NCBI GenBank assembly: GCA_002343545.1
Contig: DDRA01000127.1
Location: 18,503 to 41,395 of the forward strand
From: Bacteriovoracaceae bacterium UBA2428
GTDB lineage: Bacteria; Bdellovibrionota; UBA2428
Direction of reading: 5' to 3'
DNA length: 22,893 nt
Part shown: in pieces, positions 14,449 to 22,893 of the stretch
Position numbering within the stretch: the stretch's first letter is position 1
Layout of the letters: each line of letters opens with the position of its first letter
Notes under the pieces: model-generated
The model's input: the letters and a program-made list of their open reading frames with translations, nothing else
What the model was told of the DNA's origin: nothing
Databases searched by the model: none
Program-made: the position numbers and the translations under genes

Positions 14449-17433
14449 ATGCAAATCGACACGTCGTCGCCCCTGACCCCCGACCTCGACGCCCGCATTC
14501 AAGAGATCGGTCGCGAGATCTTCAAGCGCAGTTCCGAGAACTCGATGAGCCTTTTCGACAAGGGCTACTGGTCCGGCAAGATGATGGAATGGTCGATGAA
14601 CATCCCGGCCTTCAAGGTCGAGATGTTCCGCTTCGTCGACGTGCTTCCGTCGCTCAACACGGCCGACCAGATCGCCGAGCACATCCGCCAATACTTCTTG
14701 CGGGATGACCTCGAGTTTCCCGCCGTCATCCGCGCGGGCCTCGGCGTGGCCACGTCGAACTGGCTCACGGCGAAGGTCGCGGCCTCGTCCATCCGCTCGA
14801 ACGTGACGTCGATGGCGAAGACCTTCATCACGGGCGAAGATGCGCAGGACGCGAAGAAGACCCTGGAGAAGATCTGGAACGGAGGCGCGTGCTTTACCGT
14901 CGACATCCTGGGCGAGGCCGCCGTCTCGGAGGGCGAGTCGCTCGATTACCAGCGCCGCTACCTCGACCTCGTCGAGAACCTCGCGCGCGAGACCCGCGCT
15001 TGGAAGTCCGTCGCCATCAACGAGGAGCATCCGCTCTTCGCGATCCCGCGCGCGAACGTTTCGGTGAAGTGCTCCTCGCTCTACTCGCAGATCGACACGA
15101 TCGGCTTCGAGCATTCGGTCAAGGTCGTGAAGGAACGGCTGCGTCCCATCCTGAAGGCCGCCGTCGAGAACGGCGCCTTCGTGAACCTCGACATGGAACA
15201 GAACGACTACCGCGAGCTGCTCTTGCGCGTGGCCGAGGAAGTCTTCTCGGAGCCCGACTTCGCGGCTTACCCGCACTTCGGCATCGTCATCCAGGCCTAC
15301 CTCAAGTGCGCGCTCGAGGACTTGAAGCGCGTGGCCGCGTGGAACCGCAAGCGTAAGGCGCCGCTCACGATTCGTCTCGTGAAGGGCGCCTACTGGGATT
15401 ACGAAGTCGTCTCTTCCAAACAGCGCGGTTGGGAGATTCCCGTTTACACGAACAAGGCCGAGAGCGACGCGAACTTCGAGCGTTGCGCGGCCTTCATGAT
15501 CGACGAATACCCGAACCTGCTGCCGGCCTTCGGCTCGCACAACGTGCGCTCGCTCGCCTTCGCGATGGCCTACGCCGAGAAGAAGGGCCTGCCCAAGTCC
15601 GCGATCGAAGTGCAGATGCTCTACGGCATGGCCGAGCCCTTCAAGAAGGCCGTCACCTCGATGGGCTACCGCTTGCGCGAGTACGCGCCGGTGGGCGACC
15701 TGCTGCCGGGCATGGCCTACCTTGTGCGCCGTTTGCTCGAGAACACTTCGAACGAAGGCTTCCTGCGCGCCAAGTTCGTTTCGAACACGGAAGCCGGCGA
15801 GTTGCTGCGCGATCCGCGCGCCCGCATTCCGCTCAAGCCGGAATCCGGCGCGACGGCCAAGCCCGCCTTCGAGAGCGACCCGCCCGAGAACTTCACGACG
15901 CGCGACGGCCGCGACTGGATCGCGCCCGCCTTCGCCGCGGTCCGCGCCCGTTTGCCGATGCGCGTGAATCCTTTCGTTGGCGGTCGCGAGGTCACGGGCC
16001 TGCCCACGCTCGCGGTGACGAACCCTTCGCAGAAGGACGAAGTCGTCGCGCAGGTCGGTCTGGCTTCGGTGCGCGACGCCGAAGAGGCGTTGCGCATCGG
16101 TAAGATGGCCGAGAAGAGCTGGGGCACGCGTCCCGTCGCCGAGCGCGTCGCGCTCGTGCGCGCCGTCGCGGATCGCATGCGCCAAGAGAAGCGTACGCTC
16201 GCGGCGCTCATCTCGCTCGAAGTCGGCAAGCACCTGCGCGAGTCGGACGCCGACGTTTCGGAAGCCATCGACTTCTGCGACTACTACGCGCTCGAGATGG
16301 AGCGTCTGGGCCGCCCGCAGGACATGATGTCGCTGCCGGGCGAAGCGAACCGTTACGTTTACGGCCCTCGCGGACTCACGGTGGCCATCGCGCCGTGGAA
16401 CTTCCCGCTCGCGATCCTTTGCGGCATGACGGTGGGGCCCCTCGTCGCGGGCAACCCCGTCATCATGAAGCCCGCCGAGCAATCCTCGGCGATCGCGGCC
16501 GAGCTCTACCGCATCCTGCGCGCCGCGGGGATCCCCGAGGACGCCGTGCAGTTCCTCCCCGGCAAGGGTGAGGACGTGGGCGCCGCGCTCGTGGCGAGCC
16601 CGCTCGTGCACGTCATCAACTTCACGGGATCGCGGGCCGTGGGCCTCAAGATCTTGGAAGAGGCCGCGCGCGTTCAGCCCGGCCAACGCCACATCAAGAA
16701 GGCCGTCTGCGAGCTGGGCGGCAAAAATGCGATCCTCGTGGACGACGACGCCGATCTGGACGAAGCCGTCGCCGGCGCGTTGCAATCGGCCTTCGGCTTC
16801 CAAGGCCAGAAATGCAGCGCGCTCTCGCGTCTCGTCGTGCACGCGGAGGCCTACGACAAGCTCAAGCTGCGTTTGGTCGAAGGTCTCAAGTCCCTGCGTA
16901 TGGGCGCGACCGACGATCTTTCGGCCAAGATCGGCCCCGTCATCGACGAAGAATCCTACGCGCGGCTGCAAGGCGTGCTCGAGCGCAACCGTGCGAAGAT
17001 CGTGGCGCAGCTCGAAGTCCCGGCCGAGCTCCTGGGCCGCGGGAACTTCGTGCCCCCGACGATCTTCGAGGAGAGCGATCCGGGCTCCGAGCTCGGACAG
17101 AACGAGTTCTTCGGTCCCTTCGTGACGCTCCTCAAGGCCAAGGACTTCGACGACGCCGTTCGCATCATGAACGACGTCGACTACGCCCTCACGGGAGGCA
17201 TCTACACCCGCTCGCCCAAGCACCTCGCCGAAGCGAAGGAACGTCTCGAGGTCGGTAATCTTTACATCAACCGCGGCATCACGGGCGCGCTCGTGGGACG
17301 CCAACCCTTCGGCGGCTTCAAGCTCTCGGGGGTGGGGGCGAAGGCCGGCGGCCCGGATTACCTGCTCCAGTTCCTCGAGCCGCGTACGATCACCGAAAAC
17401 ACGATGCGGCGTGGTTTCGCGCCCGAAGTCTAG
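14449..17433 (+). CDS. putA: bifunctional proline dehydrogenase / L-glutamate gamma-semialdehyde dehydrogenase
   Basis: The 994-residue enzyme oxidises proline to P5C with FAD, then glutamate semialdehyde to glutamate with NAD+. The N-terminal PRODH barrel shows RLVKGAYWDYEV (about 305-316) and the substrate-binding pair R427-R428 in YLVRRLLENTSNEGF. The aldehyde dehydrogenase domain shows PWNFPLAI (about 648-655), KPAEQSS, general base E755 in ELGGKNAI, and catalytic C789 in GQKCSALSR. There is no N-terminal ribbon-helix-helix DNA-binding domain, so this is a short, non-autorepressing PutA of usual length for that type. It acts at the cytoplasmic membrane and feeds electrons to the quinone pool, hence to respiration. 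The next gene starts 8 nt later. Confidence 0.96.
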   Translation: MQIDTSSPLTPDLDARIQEIGREIFKRSSENSMSLFDKGYWSGKMMEWSMNIPAFKVEMFRFVDVLPSLNTADQIAEHIRQYFLRDDLEFPAVIRAGLGVATSNWLTAKVAASSIRSNVTSMAKTFITGEDAQDAKKTLEKIWNGGACFTVDILGEAAVSEGESLDYQRRYLDLVENLARETRAWKSVAINEEHPLFAIPRANVSVKCSSLYSQIDTIGFEHSVKVVKERLRPILKAAVENGAFVNLDMEQNDYRELLLRVAEEVFSEPDFAAYPHFGIVIQAYLKCALEDLKRVAAWNRKRKAPLTIRLVKGAYWDYEVVSSKQRGWEIPVYTNKAESDANFERCAAFMIDEYPNLLPAFGSHNVRSLAFAMAYAEKKGLPKSAIEVQMLYGMAEPFKKAVTSMGYRLREYAPVGDLLPGMAYLVRRLLENTSNEGFLRAKFVSNTEAGELLRDPRARIPLKPESGATAKPAFESDPPENFTTRDGRDWIAPAFAAVRARLPMRVNPFVGGREVTGLPTLAVTNPSQKDEVVAQVGLASVRDAEEALRIGKMAEKSWGTRPVAERVALVRAVADRMRQEKRTLAALISLEVGKHLRESDADVSEAIDFCDYYALEMERLGRPQDMMSLPGEANRYVYGPRGLTVAIAPWNFPLAILCGMTVGPLVAGNPVIMKPAEQSSAIAAELYRILRAAGIPEDAVQFLPGKGEDVGAALVASPLVHVINFTGSRAVGLKILEEAARVQPGQRHIKKAVCELGGKNAILVDDDADLDEAVAGALQSAFGFQGQKCSALSRLVVHAEAYDKLKLRLVEGLKSLRMGATDDLSAKIGPVIDEESYARLQGVLERNRAKIVAQLEVPAELLGRGNFVPPTIFEESDPGSELGQNEFFGPFVTLLKAKDFDDAVRIMNDVDYALTGGIYTRSPKHLAEAKERLEVGNLYINRGITGALVGRQPFGGFKLSGVGAKAGGPDYLLQFLEPRTITENTMRRGFAPEV

Positions 17434-17441
17434 AGGCCAAC

Positions 17442-18524
17442 GTGAACCAAGAACGTCGTTCCCCGCCCGGTCCGCGGCGCGATACCGCCCTCGAGAATCC
17501 GCAGACCCGGCGCTGGTCGCGCATCGTCCTCGTAACGGTCCTCGTCGTGGCCGTGCTCGCGATCTTCTCGGTGTTCTTTCGCCCCGTGCTGACGGGCCTG
17601 CTCTTCGCGCTCGTGCTCGAGCCCTGGATGCGGAAGTGGTTTTTGCGCCCTTGGCTGAGCCTGCCCTGGGCCGCCGCGCTCACGACGACGCTCTTCGTTT
17701 TGTTCGTGCTCATTCCGCTCTCGATCGTCGTGACCTTGCTCGTGCGCGACGGGGTCGAGCTCGTGAACGAGCTGCGGCAGGGCGCGCTCAGCGCCGACAG
17801 CCTGGGCCGTTACCTGGACGCGATCGTCCAGGCTTTGCCCTTTAACGTCCCGCGCGAGGAGATCCTGAAGAAGGGCTCGGCCCTCATCGAGCAGATCGCC
17901 GGGCACGCGATCAACTTGGCGACGCTCTTCGCGGCCTCGATCCCGGTGTTTCTCTTCGAGATGGCGATCGTGCTGGTGACGCTCTACTACGGGCTCGTCG
18001 ACGGACGTCATCTCTTCCGCAAGATCCGCAATCACCTTCCCTTCTCGCCCGAGACGAACGAACGCGTGCTCGAGACCGCGGACGGCACGGTGCGCGGCGG
18101 TTTCTTGGGCGCCGTGCTCTCGGCGGTCGCGCAGGCCCTCGTGCTGTGGATCGCCTACCTCGCGCTCGGCATCCCGAATTCGACGATCGCGGGCATGACG
18201 ACTTTCTTCACGTCCTTCGTACCGGTGCTCGGCTCGATCCCGGCCGGGGTCGTGGGCCTGCTCGTGCTCGCCATCGAGGGGGCCTGGTTCAAGATGGGCA
18301 TCCTCGTCGCGCTGCTCGTCTTCGCGGGAACCGTGGACAACCTCATCAAGCCGATCGTGCTCAAGGGCTCGGTGGATCTGCACCCTCTGCTCGGGCTGCT
18401 GAGCGCGCTCGGCGGCATGGCCCTCATGGGCTTCATCGGGATCTTCATCGGTCCCATGCTGACGGCGCTCGCGCTCGAGCTCTTCCACATTCTCGAGGAA
18501 GAGCGCCGCGTAGCCCGTAACTGA
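17442..18524 (+). CDS. AI-2E family transporter (TqsA/PerM type)
   Basis: A 360-residue polytopic inner-membrane protein with hydrophobic segments near both ends and a central soluble stretch (about 105-150). Family features are the C-terminal block VDNLIKPIVLKG, then LHPLLGLLSALGGMALMGFIGIFIGPMLTA. The family includes AI-2 exporters and Na+/H+ or PerM-like proteins; the substrate cannot be told from sequence. The GTG start at 17442 is supported by AGAGG overlapping the putA stop, five bases upstream. The 8-nt gap from putA means co-transcription, although no functional tie to proline use is known to me. A hairpin with a T-run follows the stop. Confidence 0.92.
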   Translation: MNQERRSPPGPRRDTALENPQTRRWSRIVLVTVLVVAVLAIFSVFFRPVLTGLLFALVLEPWMRKWFLRPWLSLPWAAALTTTLFVLFVLIPLSIVVTLLVRDGVELVNELRQGALSADSLGRYLDAIVQALPFNVPREEILKKGSALIEQIAGHAINLATLFAASIPVFLFEMAIVLVTLYYGLVDGRHLFRKIRNHLPFSPETNERVLETADGTVRGGFLGAVLSAVAQALVLWIAYLALGIPNSTIAGMTTFFTSFVPVLGSIPAGVVGLLVLAIEGAWFKMGILVALLVFAGTVDNLIKPIVLKGSVDLHPLLGLLSALGGMALMGFIGIFIGPMLTALALELFHILEEERRVARN

Positions 18525-18540
18525 GGTCCGGATCCCGACT

Positions 18541-18563
18541 TCGTCGAAGTTTTCGACGATTTT
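18541..18563 (+). terminator. intrinsic terminator after the putA operon
   Basis: TCGTCGAA and TTCGACGA form a perfect 8-bp stem with a GTT loop, followed directly by TTTT. It lies 16 nt after the stop of the AI-2E-family gene. It is the most classical intrinsic terminator candidate in the window, although the T-run is short. Confidence 0.65.
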
Positions 18564-18620
18564 CCCGCGATCGTCAGAATTCCTACACCTTTTCTTGGCC
18601 GAAGCCCGCAAGCCCGCGCG

Positions 18621-18657
18621 AATTGGCGGGAATTTGGCGGGTGCTTTGGGCTACAAT
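18621..18657 (+). promoter_or_regulatory. probable promoter with tandem repeats, upstream of the exported-protein pair
   Basis: TACAAT at 18652-18657 is a good -10 match. It would start the message about 18 nt before the ATG, leaving room for the GGGAGGGGAGAGG ribosome site. No -35 element at normal spacing is evident. Instead, AATTGGCGGG (18621) and AATTTGGCGGG (18631) form back-to-back direct repeats about one helical turn apart, just upstream of the -10. That is where an activator or alternative sigma factor could bind. Confidence 0.45.
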
Positions 18658-18680
18658 CCTGGGAGGGGAGAGGCATCGCT

Positions 18681-20762
18681 ATGTTCACATCGGCTTGGAG
18701 AATTCGCGCGGCTTTGACGCTCGTTCTGGGCGCGCTCACGTGCGGGCCGGTGCGCGCCGAAGCCATCGATGGCGACCTGCTCGACGTGGTCGAAGCCTGG
18801 AAGCTCGATCTGGACGCCGACGCCAAGGGCACCCGCGCCCAGCTGCGCGAGGACGTGAAAAGCCTTAACGCCGCGGCTTCGGACCTGAAGTTCTCCCCGG
18901 TCGACCGCGAGAAGAAGAAAGAAATCGAGCGCGAGGTCGTGCGTCTGCAGGCCCAGCGCGACCATCTCCGCTGGATGCAGGGGACGGTCCTCAACCGTCA
19001 GCTCGGCACGGGCGCCGCGTTCCAAACGAACGTGGGCGAGGGGCTCAAGGCCGTCGACGTCAAAGCGAAATTGAACGAGGCCCGCAGCGACCCCGCGACG
19101 CAAGGGCGCATCCTCGATGCGGTCCAGACCAAGGTCGCCGCGAACGTGAGCGACGCGCAGAAGGCCCTCGTGGGCGAAGCCGTGACCAAGGCGAGAAGCG
19201 GCGGCGTCGCGAATTTGCAGTGGAGCAATCTCGGCGGCACGGCTTCGCAGGCCGACAAGGCGGCCGTCGTCGATCAGGTCAAGCGCGCCTACGAAACGGA
19301 AAGCGCCGCGACGCCCGTGAAAGCCCAGGTCTTCGAGCGCAACCTCGAAGGCAGCGCGGCCAAGCTCGTCGCGAACGTCGAGGTCAAGAAGGTCGACGGC
19401 AAGGACAAGGTCGAACTCAGCTTCGACGTCAAAGCCCAGGACAACCTGAGCAAGGAAAACTTCGGGGGCGGTCCGCGTCTCTTCGACGCCTTCGAGAACA
19501 ACGAGCAACGCCGCAAGTACATCGAGTCGATCGGCGATTCGATCGAGAACAAGAAGGTCGAGCTCGACCTGGACGGCAAGGATCTCTCGTCGCTCGACGC
19601 GGCCACGCTCAAGACGAAGTTCGACGCGGCCGTGGACGAGGCCGACGACAAGCTCCTCATGGGCGGGAGCGATTCGGCCCTGAAGGACGGGGTCAAGTCG
19701 CAGATCGAACGTCTCGGCGACAAGACGAAGCCCGGCTCCGACATCGCGAACAAGGCCGAGGAAGCCAAGGACTACGACGGCACCGAAGCCAAGGAAAAAG
19801 AGAAAGACCTGCTCGCCAAGAAGAAGGTCGCCGACTGGCTGAAGAACGCCGAGAACGACCCGGGCGCGATGTCTTCCTGCGAGATCCTGGTGGCCGCGCT
19901 CGGCGGTTCGTCCGAGAAGGCTTGGCCGCAGCTCCCGCGCTCGGCGCGCGAGGCCTGCGCGGACCTTTCGCCCGAGTCCAAGCAAAAGATCGCCCAGCGC
20001 GAGAAAGCCGAAAAGGCCGCCGAAGCTCCGGCGACCGCGCCGGCCGCGAACGGCTCGGAAGGCGAAGAACGCTACTCGCGCGAGATGCAGCAACTCACGG
20101 CCTACTGCCAGGCCTACCGGCAGAACGCGGCCCTCGGTTCGGCCAACAAGAGCATCGTCGACACGATCGCGCCGCTCGCCGCGGGATTGGACCGCTTGGG
20201 CGCGACCTCGAGCTACCTGGGCCGCATGCTCGGCGATCTCGCCGATCCGCAGACCGATGGCTTGCTGAAGTTCTTCCAGAGCGTCGGCGACCAAAGCCAG
20301 CTGCAGATGATCCTGGCGGAGAAGGCGCACATGATCGCGACGGCCGAGACGCGCGACCAGAAGGGCGAAGAGAACCTGCAGAAAGAGAAGGCCTCGCTCG
20401 AGCGCATGGTGAGCCTCGCGGGCCACTCGCTCGCGCAGGTCGTCGGTCAGGCCGGTCTCTACTCGCCGATGGGGATCATGGATCCGCAGATCCAGGCCGA
20501 CCCGAAGCTCCAGCTCCTTTACCGTTATTACCAGGGCGGTTCGGCCCTGCTGGGCGCCGTGACGGCGGAACTCCAGACGCGCGCGGACGAGCGCTTGAAC
20601 GCGCGCGTGAATCTCATGGGCGGCGGCGGCACGGGCGGGATGAATCTCGCGCCGGGCTCCGTGCCGGTGGGCAACGGCGGGTCGGCCGCGCCGAGCCCGC
20701 GTTCGGGCGTGCGCACGAACACGCGGAGCGCGCCGTCGACGCGCGCGCGGCCGAGGCAGTAG
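18681..20762 (+). CDS. large exported protein of unknown function
   Basis: A 693-residue protein with a Sec signal peptide, a hydrophobic core at about 8-21 and probable cleavage after VRA (25). The mature part is rich in Ala, Lys, Glu and Asp, with likely coiled-coil stretches (about 60-105 and 555-585) and a charged middle (about 340-395). Only three Cys remain in the mature protein, in SSCEIL, EACADL and TAYCQAY. The C terminus is a Gly/Pro/Ser/Arg-rich tail, probably disordered. An excellent ribosome site sits eight bases before the ATG. No domain is recognised. It is followed 84 nt later by another exported unknown protein, and the two probably form one transcript. Confidence 0.8.
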   Translation: MFTSAWRIRAALTLVLGALTCGPVRAEAIDGDLLDVVEAWKLDLDADAKGTRAQLREDVKSLNAAASDLKFSPVDREKKKEIEREVVRLQAQRDHLRWMQGTVLNRQLGTGAAFQTNVGEGLKAVDVKAKLNEARSDPATQGRILDAVQTKVAANVSDAQKALVGEAVTKARSGGVANLQWSNLGGTASQADKAAVVDQVKRAYETESAATPVKAQVFERNLEGSAAKLVANVEVKKVDGKDKVELSFDVKAQDNLSKENFGGGPRLFDAFENNEQRRKYIESIGDSIENKKVELDLDGKDLSSLDAATLKTKFDAAVDEADDKLLMGGSDSALKDGVKSQIERLGDKTKPGSDIANKAEEAKDYDGTEAKEKEKDLLAKKKVADWLKNAENDPGAMSSCEILVAALGGSSEKAWPQLPRSAREACADLSPESKQKIAQREKAEKAAEAPATAPAANGSEGEERYSREMQQLTAYCQAYRQNAALGSANKSIVDTIAPLAAGLDRLGATSSYLGRMLGDLADPQTDGLLKFFQSVGDQSQLQMILAEKAHMIATAETRDQKGEENLQKEKASLERMVSLAGHSLAQVVGQAGLYSPMGIMDPQIQADPKLQLLYRYYQGGSALLGAVTAELQTRADERLNARVNLMGGGGTGGMNLAPGSVPVGNGGSAAPSPRSGVRTNTRSAPSTRARPRQ

Positions 20763-20779
20763 GAAGATCGGGCGGGGAG

Positions 20780-20804
20780 ACGTCGATCCCGGACGGGTCG
20801 ACGT
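20780..20804 (+). other. strong hairpin between the two exported-protein genes
   Basis: ACGTCGA pairs perfectly with TCGACGT, and the enclosed CCC and GGG extend the stem past one bulged T to a small loop. It lies 17 nt after the first stop codon and about 40 nt before the next start. No T-run follows, so it may be a processing or attenuation element rather than a full terminator. Confidence 0.4.
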
Positions 20805-20846
20805 GGATGGGGAGCCATGGCGGGCGGAACAGGGGGAGGCCTTAAG

Positions 20847-22893
20847 GTGAAACGCCAGAGCGTCCTGTGCTTGTCTTTCGCGGCCGTGGTCGCGTGCTTT
20901 CCGTTCGTCGCTTCGGCGAGCGTGAGCGCCGGCATCGAAGAGATCAAACGCCGTGGATCGGAGCTCGCCGACAACGGTCGTGGCCTGGCCGAGGATTACC
21001 GTGCCAACCGGCACGACATCGCGTCCGACGAAGGGCGCCCCGACGTCGAGCGCTACGTCGGCGACGTCATTGAGTTCTACGCCGAGAAGCCCTTGCGCGC
21101 GATCACGCCCAAAGTGCAGGATTGGTCGCGTCGTTACACCGAGAAGATGACCGAGTACGTGGACCATTTGGCCGGCCTCGCGACCGGCGGCAATGGCCGC
21201 GCCGAGTTCCGTCGTTGCGTCGCGCGTGGCTTCGACCCCGACGCCGCCCGTGCGCAGGGCGGCGACCTCGCCCTCGCGTTCCAACGTTCGGCGCAATCGA
21301 CGGGCCTGCGGGGCTCGGATCGCGGCGGCGGTGGTCGCGGCTACGAAAACGACCCCTTCCGGAGCGTCGAAACGAAGATGCTCACGGCCGACGTCTCGAA
21401 GATCGTGGGCGACTGCTGCGCGGACCTCGCCACGAAGAAGGGCCCCGTCGAAGGCGGCGCCGAAGCCTACTACTACTCGCCCGAGAACCGGCAGATCTGC
21501 GACGACAAGGCGCGCGAGATCAAGGGTTGGGCGGACAACTTCAACCGCGAGCTCGTGAACCTCGTGCCGCCGGCCGAGACGCCGCCGAACGCCTTCGAGA
21601 TCCTCGAGCCGCAGCAGCTCGGCGCTTTCCTCAAGGAGAGTCGCCGTTTCCGCAGCGACCTTCAGCACGCGCGTCACGCGGGCGGTTCTTCGGAAGAAGA
21701 ATCCGTGCTCGAAGACGCGGCTCGCACTTGCGAGAACGCGCAGGAGAAGAAGATGCGCGGCGTGCGCCCCGTCTCGCACTCCATCGCGACGAACCTCGTC
21801 AAGCTCGGCCGTTGCGTCGTGCTGCCTTATCTCGGCACGAACTACTGGGACCTCGGCTTCCAGCGCTTGAGCACCGAACAGATGAAGGCCGACATCTCGT
21901 GGGGCAAGGGCCAGTACGAGAACGTGAACTGCGACCCGGGCACGGGCGAGGCCTATAACCTCATGCGCGACCAGTCGACGCAGTACTTCACGCAGAACAT
22001 CCAGACGATGTCGTCGCCGGACTACATGAACCGCGTCATCGCCGAAGTCACGCAGCCCGAGCCGGGCTACGCGATCGTCCCGAACATGACGGGCGTCGGT
22101 CCGCAGTATTTCTCGGGCATCGGCAACGTGGGCACGTCGACGGGCACGCTCGGCACGAACGCGAACAACTCGACCCGCTCGGTCGTCACGCAGCCGACCT
22201 CGACCGTGGCTTCGGCCTCGACGACGCAGACCCTGACGGACAGTGTGCAGGCGCTCACGAACCTGCCGTCGCCGAGTTCGAGCGGCTTGGACGCCCGTCG
22301 CTCGCGTAATCTGGGCTTGAGTAACGTGGCCGCGGCTTCGCGCGGCGCCGCCCGCACGCAGGCCGCCCGCGCGATGGCCTACGACATGCGCCAAGGCCAG
22401 AACGCGACCCAGGCCGCCGCGACCCTTCGCTCCGGCGCCGGCAAGACGCTCGCCTACGCGCGCGGCGTGCAATCGCGGAACAAGGCCTTGGGGAACGTGA
22501 CCCAGCGCCAGGCGCAGAACAAGCAACTCGCCCAGAAGGCCGAAGGCCTCGTCAAGAAACTCAGCTCCGCGCGGGGATCGCGATCCACCGCGCGCGGCGT
22601 GTTAAGGGCCACGACGGCGGCCCGCACGACGAACCAGAACCCGACGAACTTCGACGCCATTCGCCAGGAAATCGAGCGTCGCCAGGCCGAGCAGGAGCGC
22701 ACCCGCAAGTACCTCGACACGCTCATCCTGCAGTCTTTCCAGCGGGTCGAAGAAACGCGCCAGAAGAAGAACCAGGCCCGTAACCAGATCCTCGCCCTCG
22801 ACGCCGAAGTGAAGTCGCTCGCGGCCGTGACCGCCGCCGAAATCGCCGACAAGCCGCCCCGCAAGCAGGCCGAAGCGACCCAGAACCTGCGTC
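20847..22893 (+). CDS. large exported protein of unknown function, runs off the window
   Basis: The open frame continues to the last base, giving 682 codons without a stop. The chosen GTG at 20847 has GGAGG eight bases upstream and begins a good signal peptide (KRQ, hydrophobic core, cleavage near ASA). An in-frame ATG at 20817 would add ten residues. The mature protein has a mixed N-terminal part with at least six Cys, including a CC pair (about 190), then a Ser/Thr/Asn/Gly-rich linker (about 420-470). A Gln/Arg/Ala-rich, probably helical region follows (about 490-680), with a clear coiled-coil stretch from FDAIRQEIERRQAEQ. No domain is recognised. It looks like a surface or periplasmic structural protein, probably expressed with the preceding gene. 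Confidence 0.78.
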   Translation, partial: MKRQSVLCLSFAAVVACFPFVASASVSAGIEEIKRRGSELADNGRGLAEDYRANRHDIASDEGRPDVERYVGDVIEFYAEKPLRAITPKVQDWSRRYTEKMTEYVDHLAGLATGGNGRAEFRRCVARGFDPDAARAQGGDLALAFQRSAQSTGLRGSDRGGGGRGYENDPFRSVETKMLTADVSKIVGDCCADLATKKGPVEGGAEAYYYSPENRQICDDKAREIKGWADNFNRELVNLVPPAETPPNAFEILEPQQLGAFLKESRRFRSDLQHARHAGGSSEEESVLEDAARTCENAQEKKMRGVRPVSHSIATNLVKLGRCVVLPYLGTNYWDLGFQRLSTEQMKADISWGKGQYENVNCDPGTGEAYNLMRDQSTQYFTQNIQTMSSPDYMNRVIAEVTQPEPGYAIVPNMTGVGPQYFSGIGNVGTSTGTLGTNANNSTRSVVTQPTSTVASASTTQTLTDSVQALTNLPSPSSSGLDARRSRNLGLSNVAAASRGAARTQAARAMAYDMRQGQNATQAAATLRSGAGKTLAYARGVQSRNKALGNVTQRQAQNKQLAQKAEGLVKKLSSARGSRSTARGVLRATTAARTTNQNPTNFDAIRQEIERRQAEQERTRKYLDTLILQSFQRVEETRQKKNQARNQILALDAEVKSLAAVTAAEIADKPPRKQAEATQNLR

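Noticed and set aside
14295..14498. A 67-codon minus-strand frame in the putA upstream gap
   Set aside because: It overlaps the putA start, has no ribosome site and resembles no protein pattern.
14431..17304. A 957-codon open frame antisense to putA
   Set aside because: putA is unmistakable by its motifs. The antisense frame mirrors its codon bias and shows no domain.
18651..22526. A 1291-codon open frame on the minus strand across both exported-protein genes
   Set aside because: Its product is an Arg/Val/His/Asp-rich string typical of antisense readings in G+C-rich codon-biased genes. The plus-strand genes have signal peptides and good ribosome sites.

Overview
The window is 22.9 kb of G+C-rich, gene-dense bacterial DNA with short gaps, frequent GTG starts and several ATGA stop/start overlaps. 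Type I and type II signal peptides and a fused proline dehydrogenase/P5C dehydrogenase point to a Gram-negative, aerobically respiring organism. The gene mix would suit Bdellovibrionota or another former deltaproteobacterial group, but no marker here fixes the taxonomy. I see no rRNA, tRNA, insertion sequence, phage gene or CRISPR array, and no gene-free stretch above 300 bases.

Region 1 (1-9950) is a split, divergently transcribed aa3-type cytochrome c oxidase locus. Leftward from about 6.7 kb run a DUF420 membrane protein, ctaA (heme A synthase), ctaB (heme O synthase), coxB (subunit II, CuA), coxA (subunit I), an unusual second subunit III-like protein and a diheme cytochrome c lipoprotein. 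Rightward run a canonical subunit III, a subunit IV with a long Ala/Pro tail, a 72-residue membrane protein whose predicted mature N terminus is Cys-x-x-Cys, and a two-gene ABC-2 exporter. Together these supply heme A, the catalytic core and a likely electron donor. The small CxxC protein and the exporter are candidate accessory or assembly parts. No SCO-type or CtaG copper chaperone is visible.

Region 2 (9950-14300) is accessory: an endonuclease/exonuclease/phosphatase-fold enzyme, a tandem pair of small paralogous proteins of unknown function, and a large lipoprotein.

Region 3 (14400-18565) holds putA (proline to glutamate) followed 8 nt later by an AI-2E-family membrane protein, then a good intrinsic terminator candidate.

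Region 4 (18620-22893) holds two large, consecutive, predicted exported proteins of unknown function. The second runs off the window.

The most notable observation is in the oxidase. Subunit I keeps the D-channel residues, active-site His ligands and His-Tyr pair, but has Phe where the K-channel Lys is expected. Two of the three protein ligands of the non-redox Mg site, one in each subunit, are also changed.
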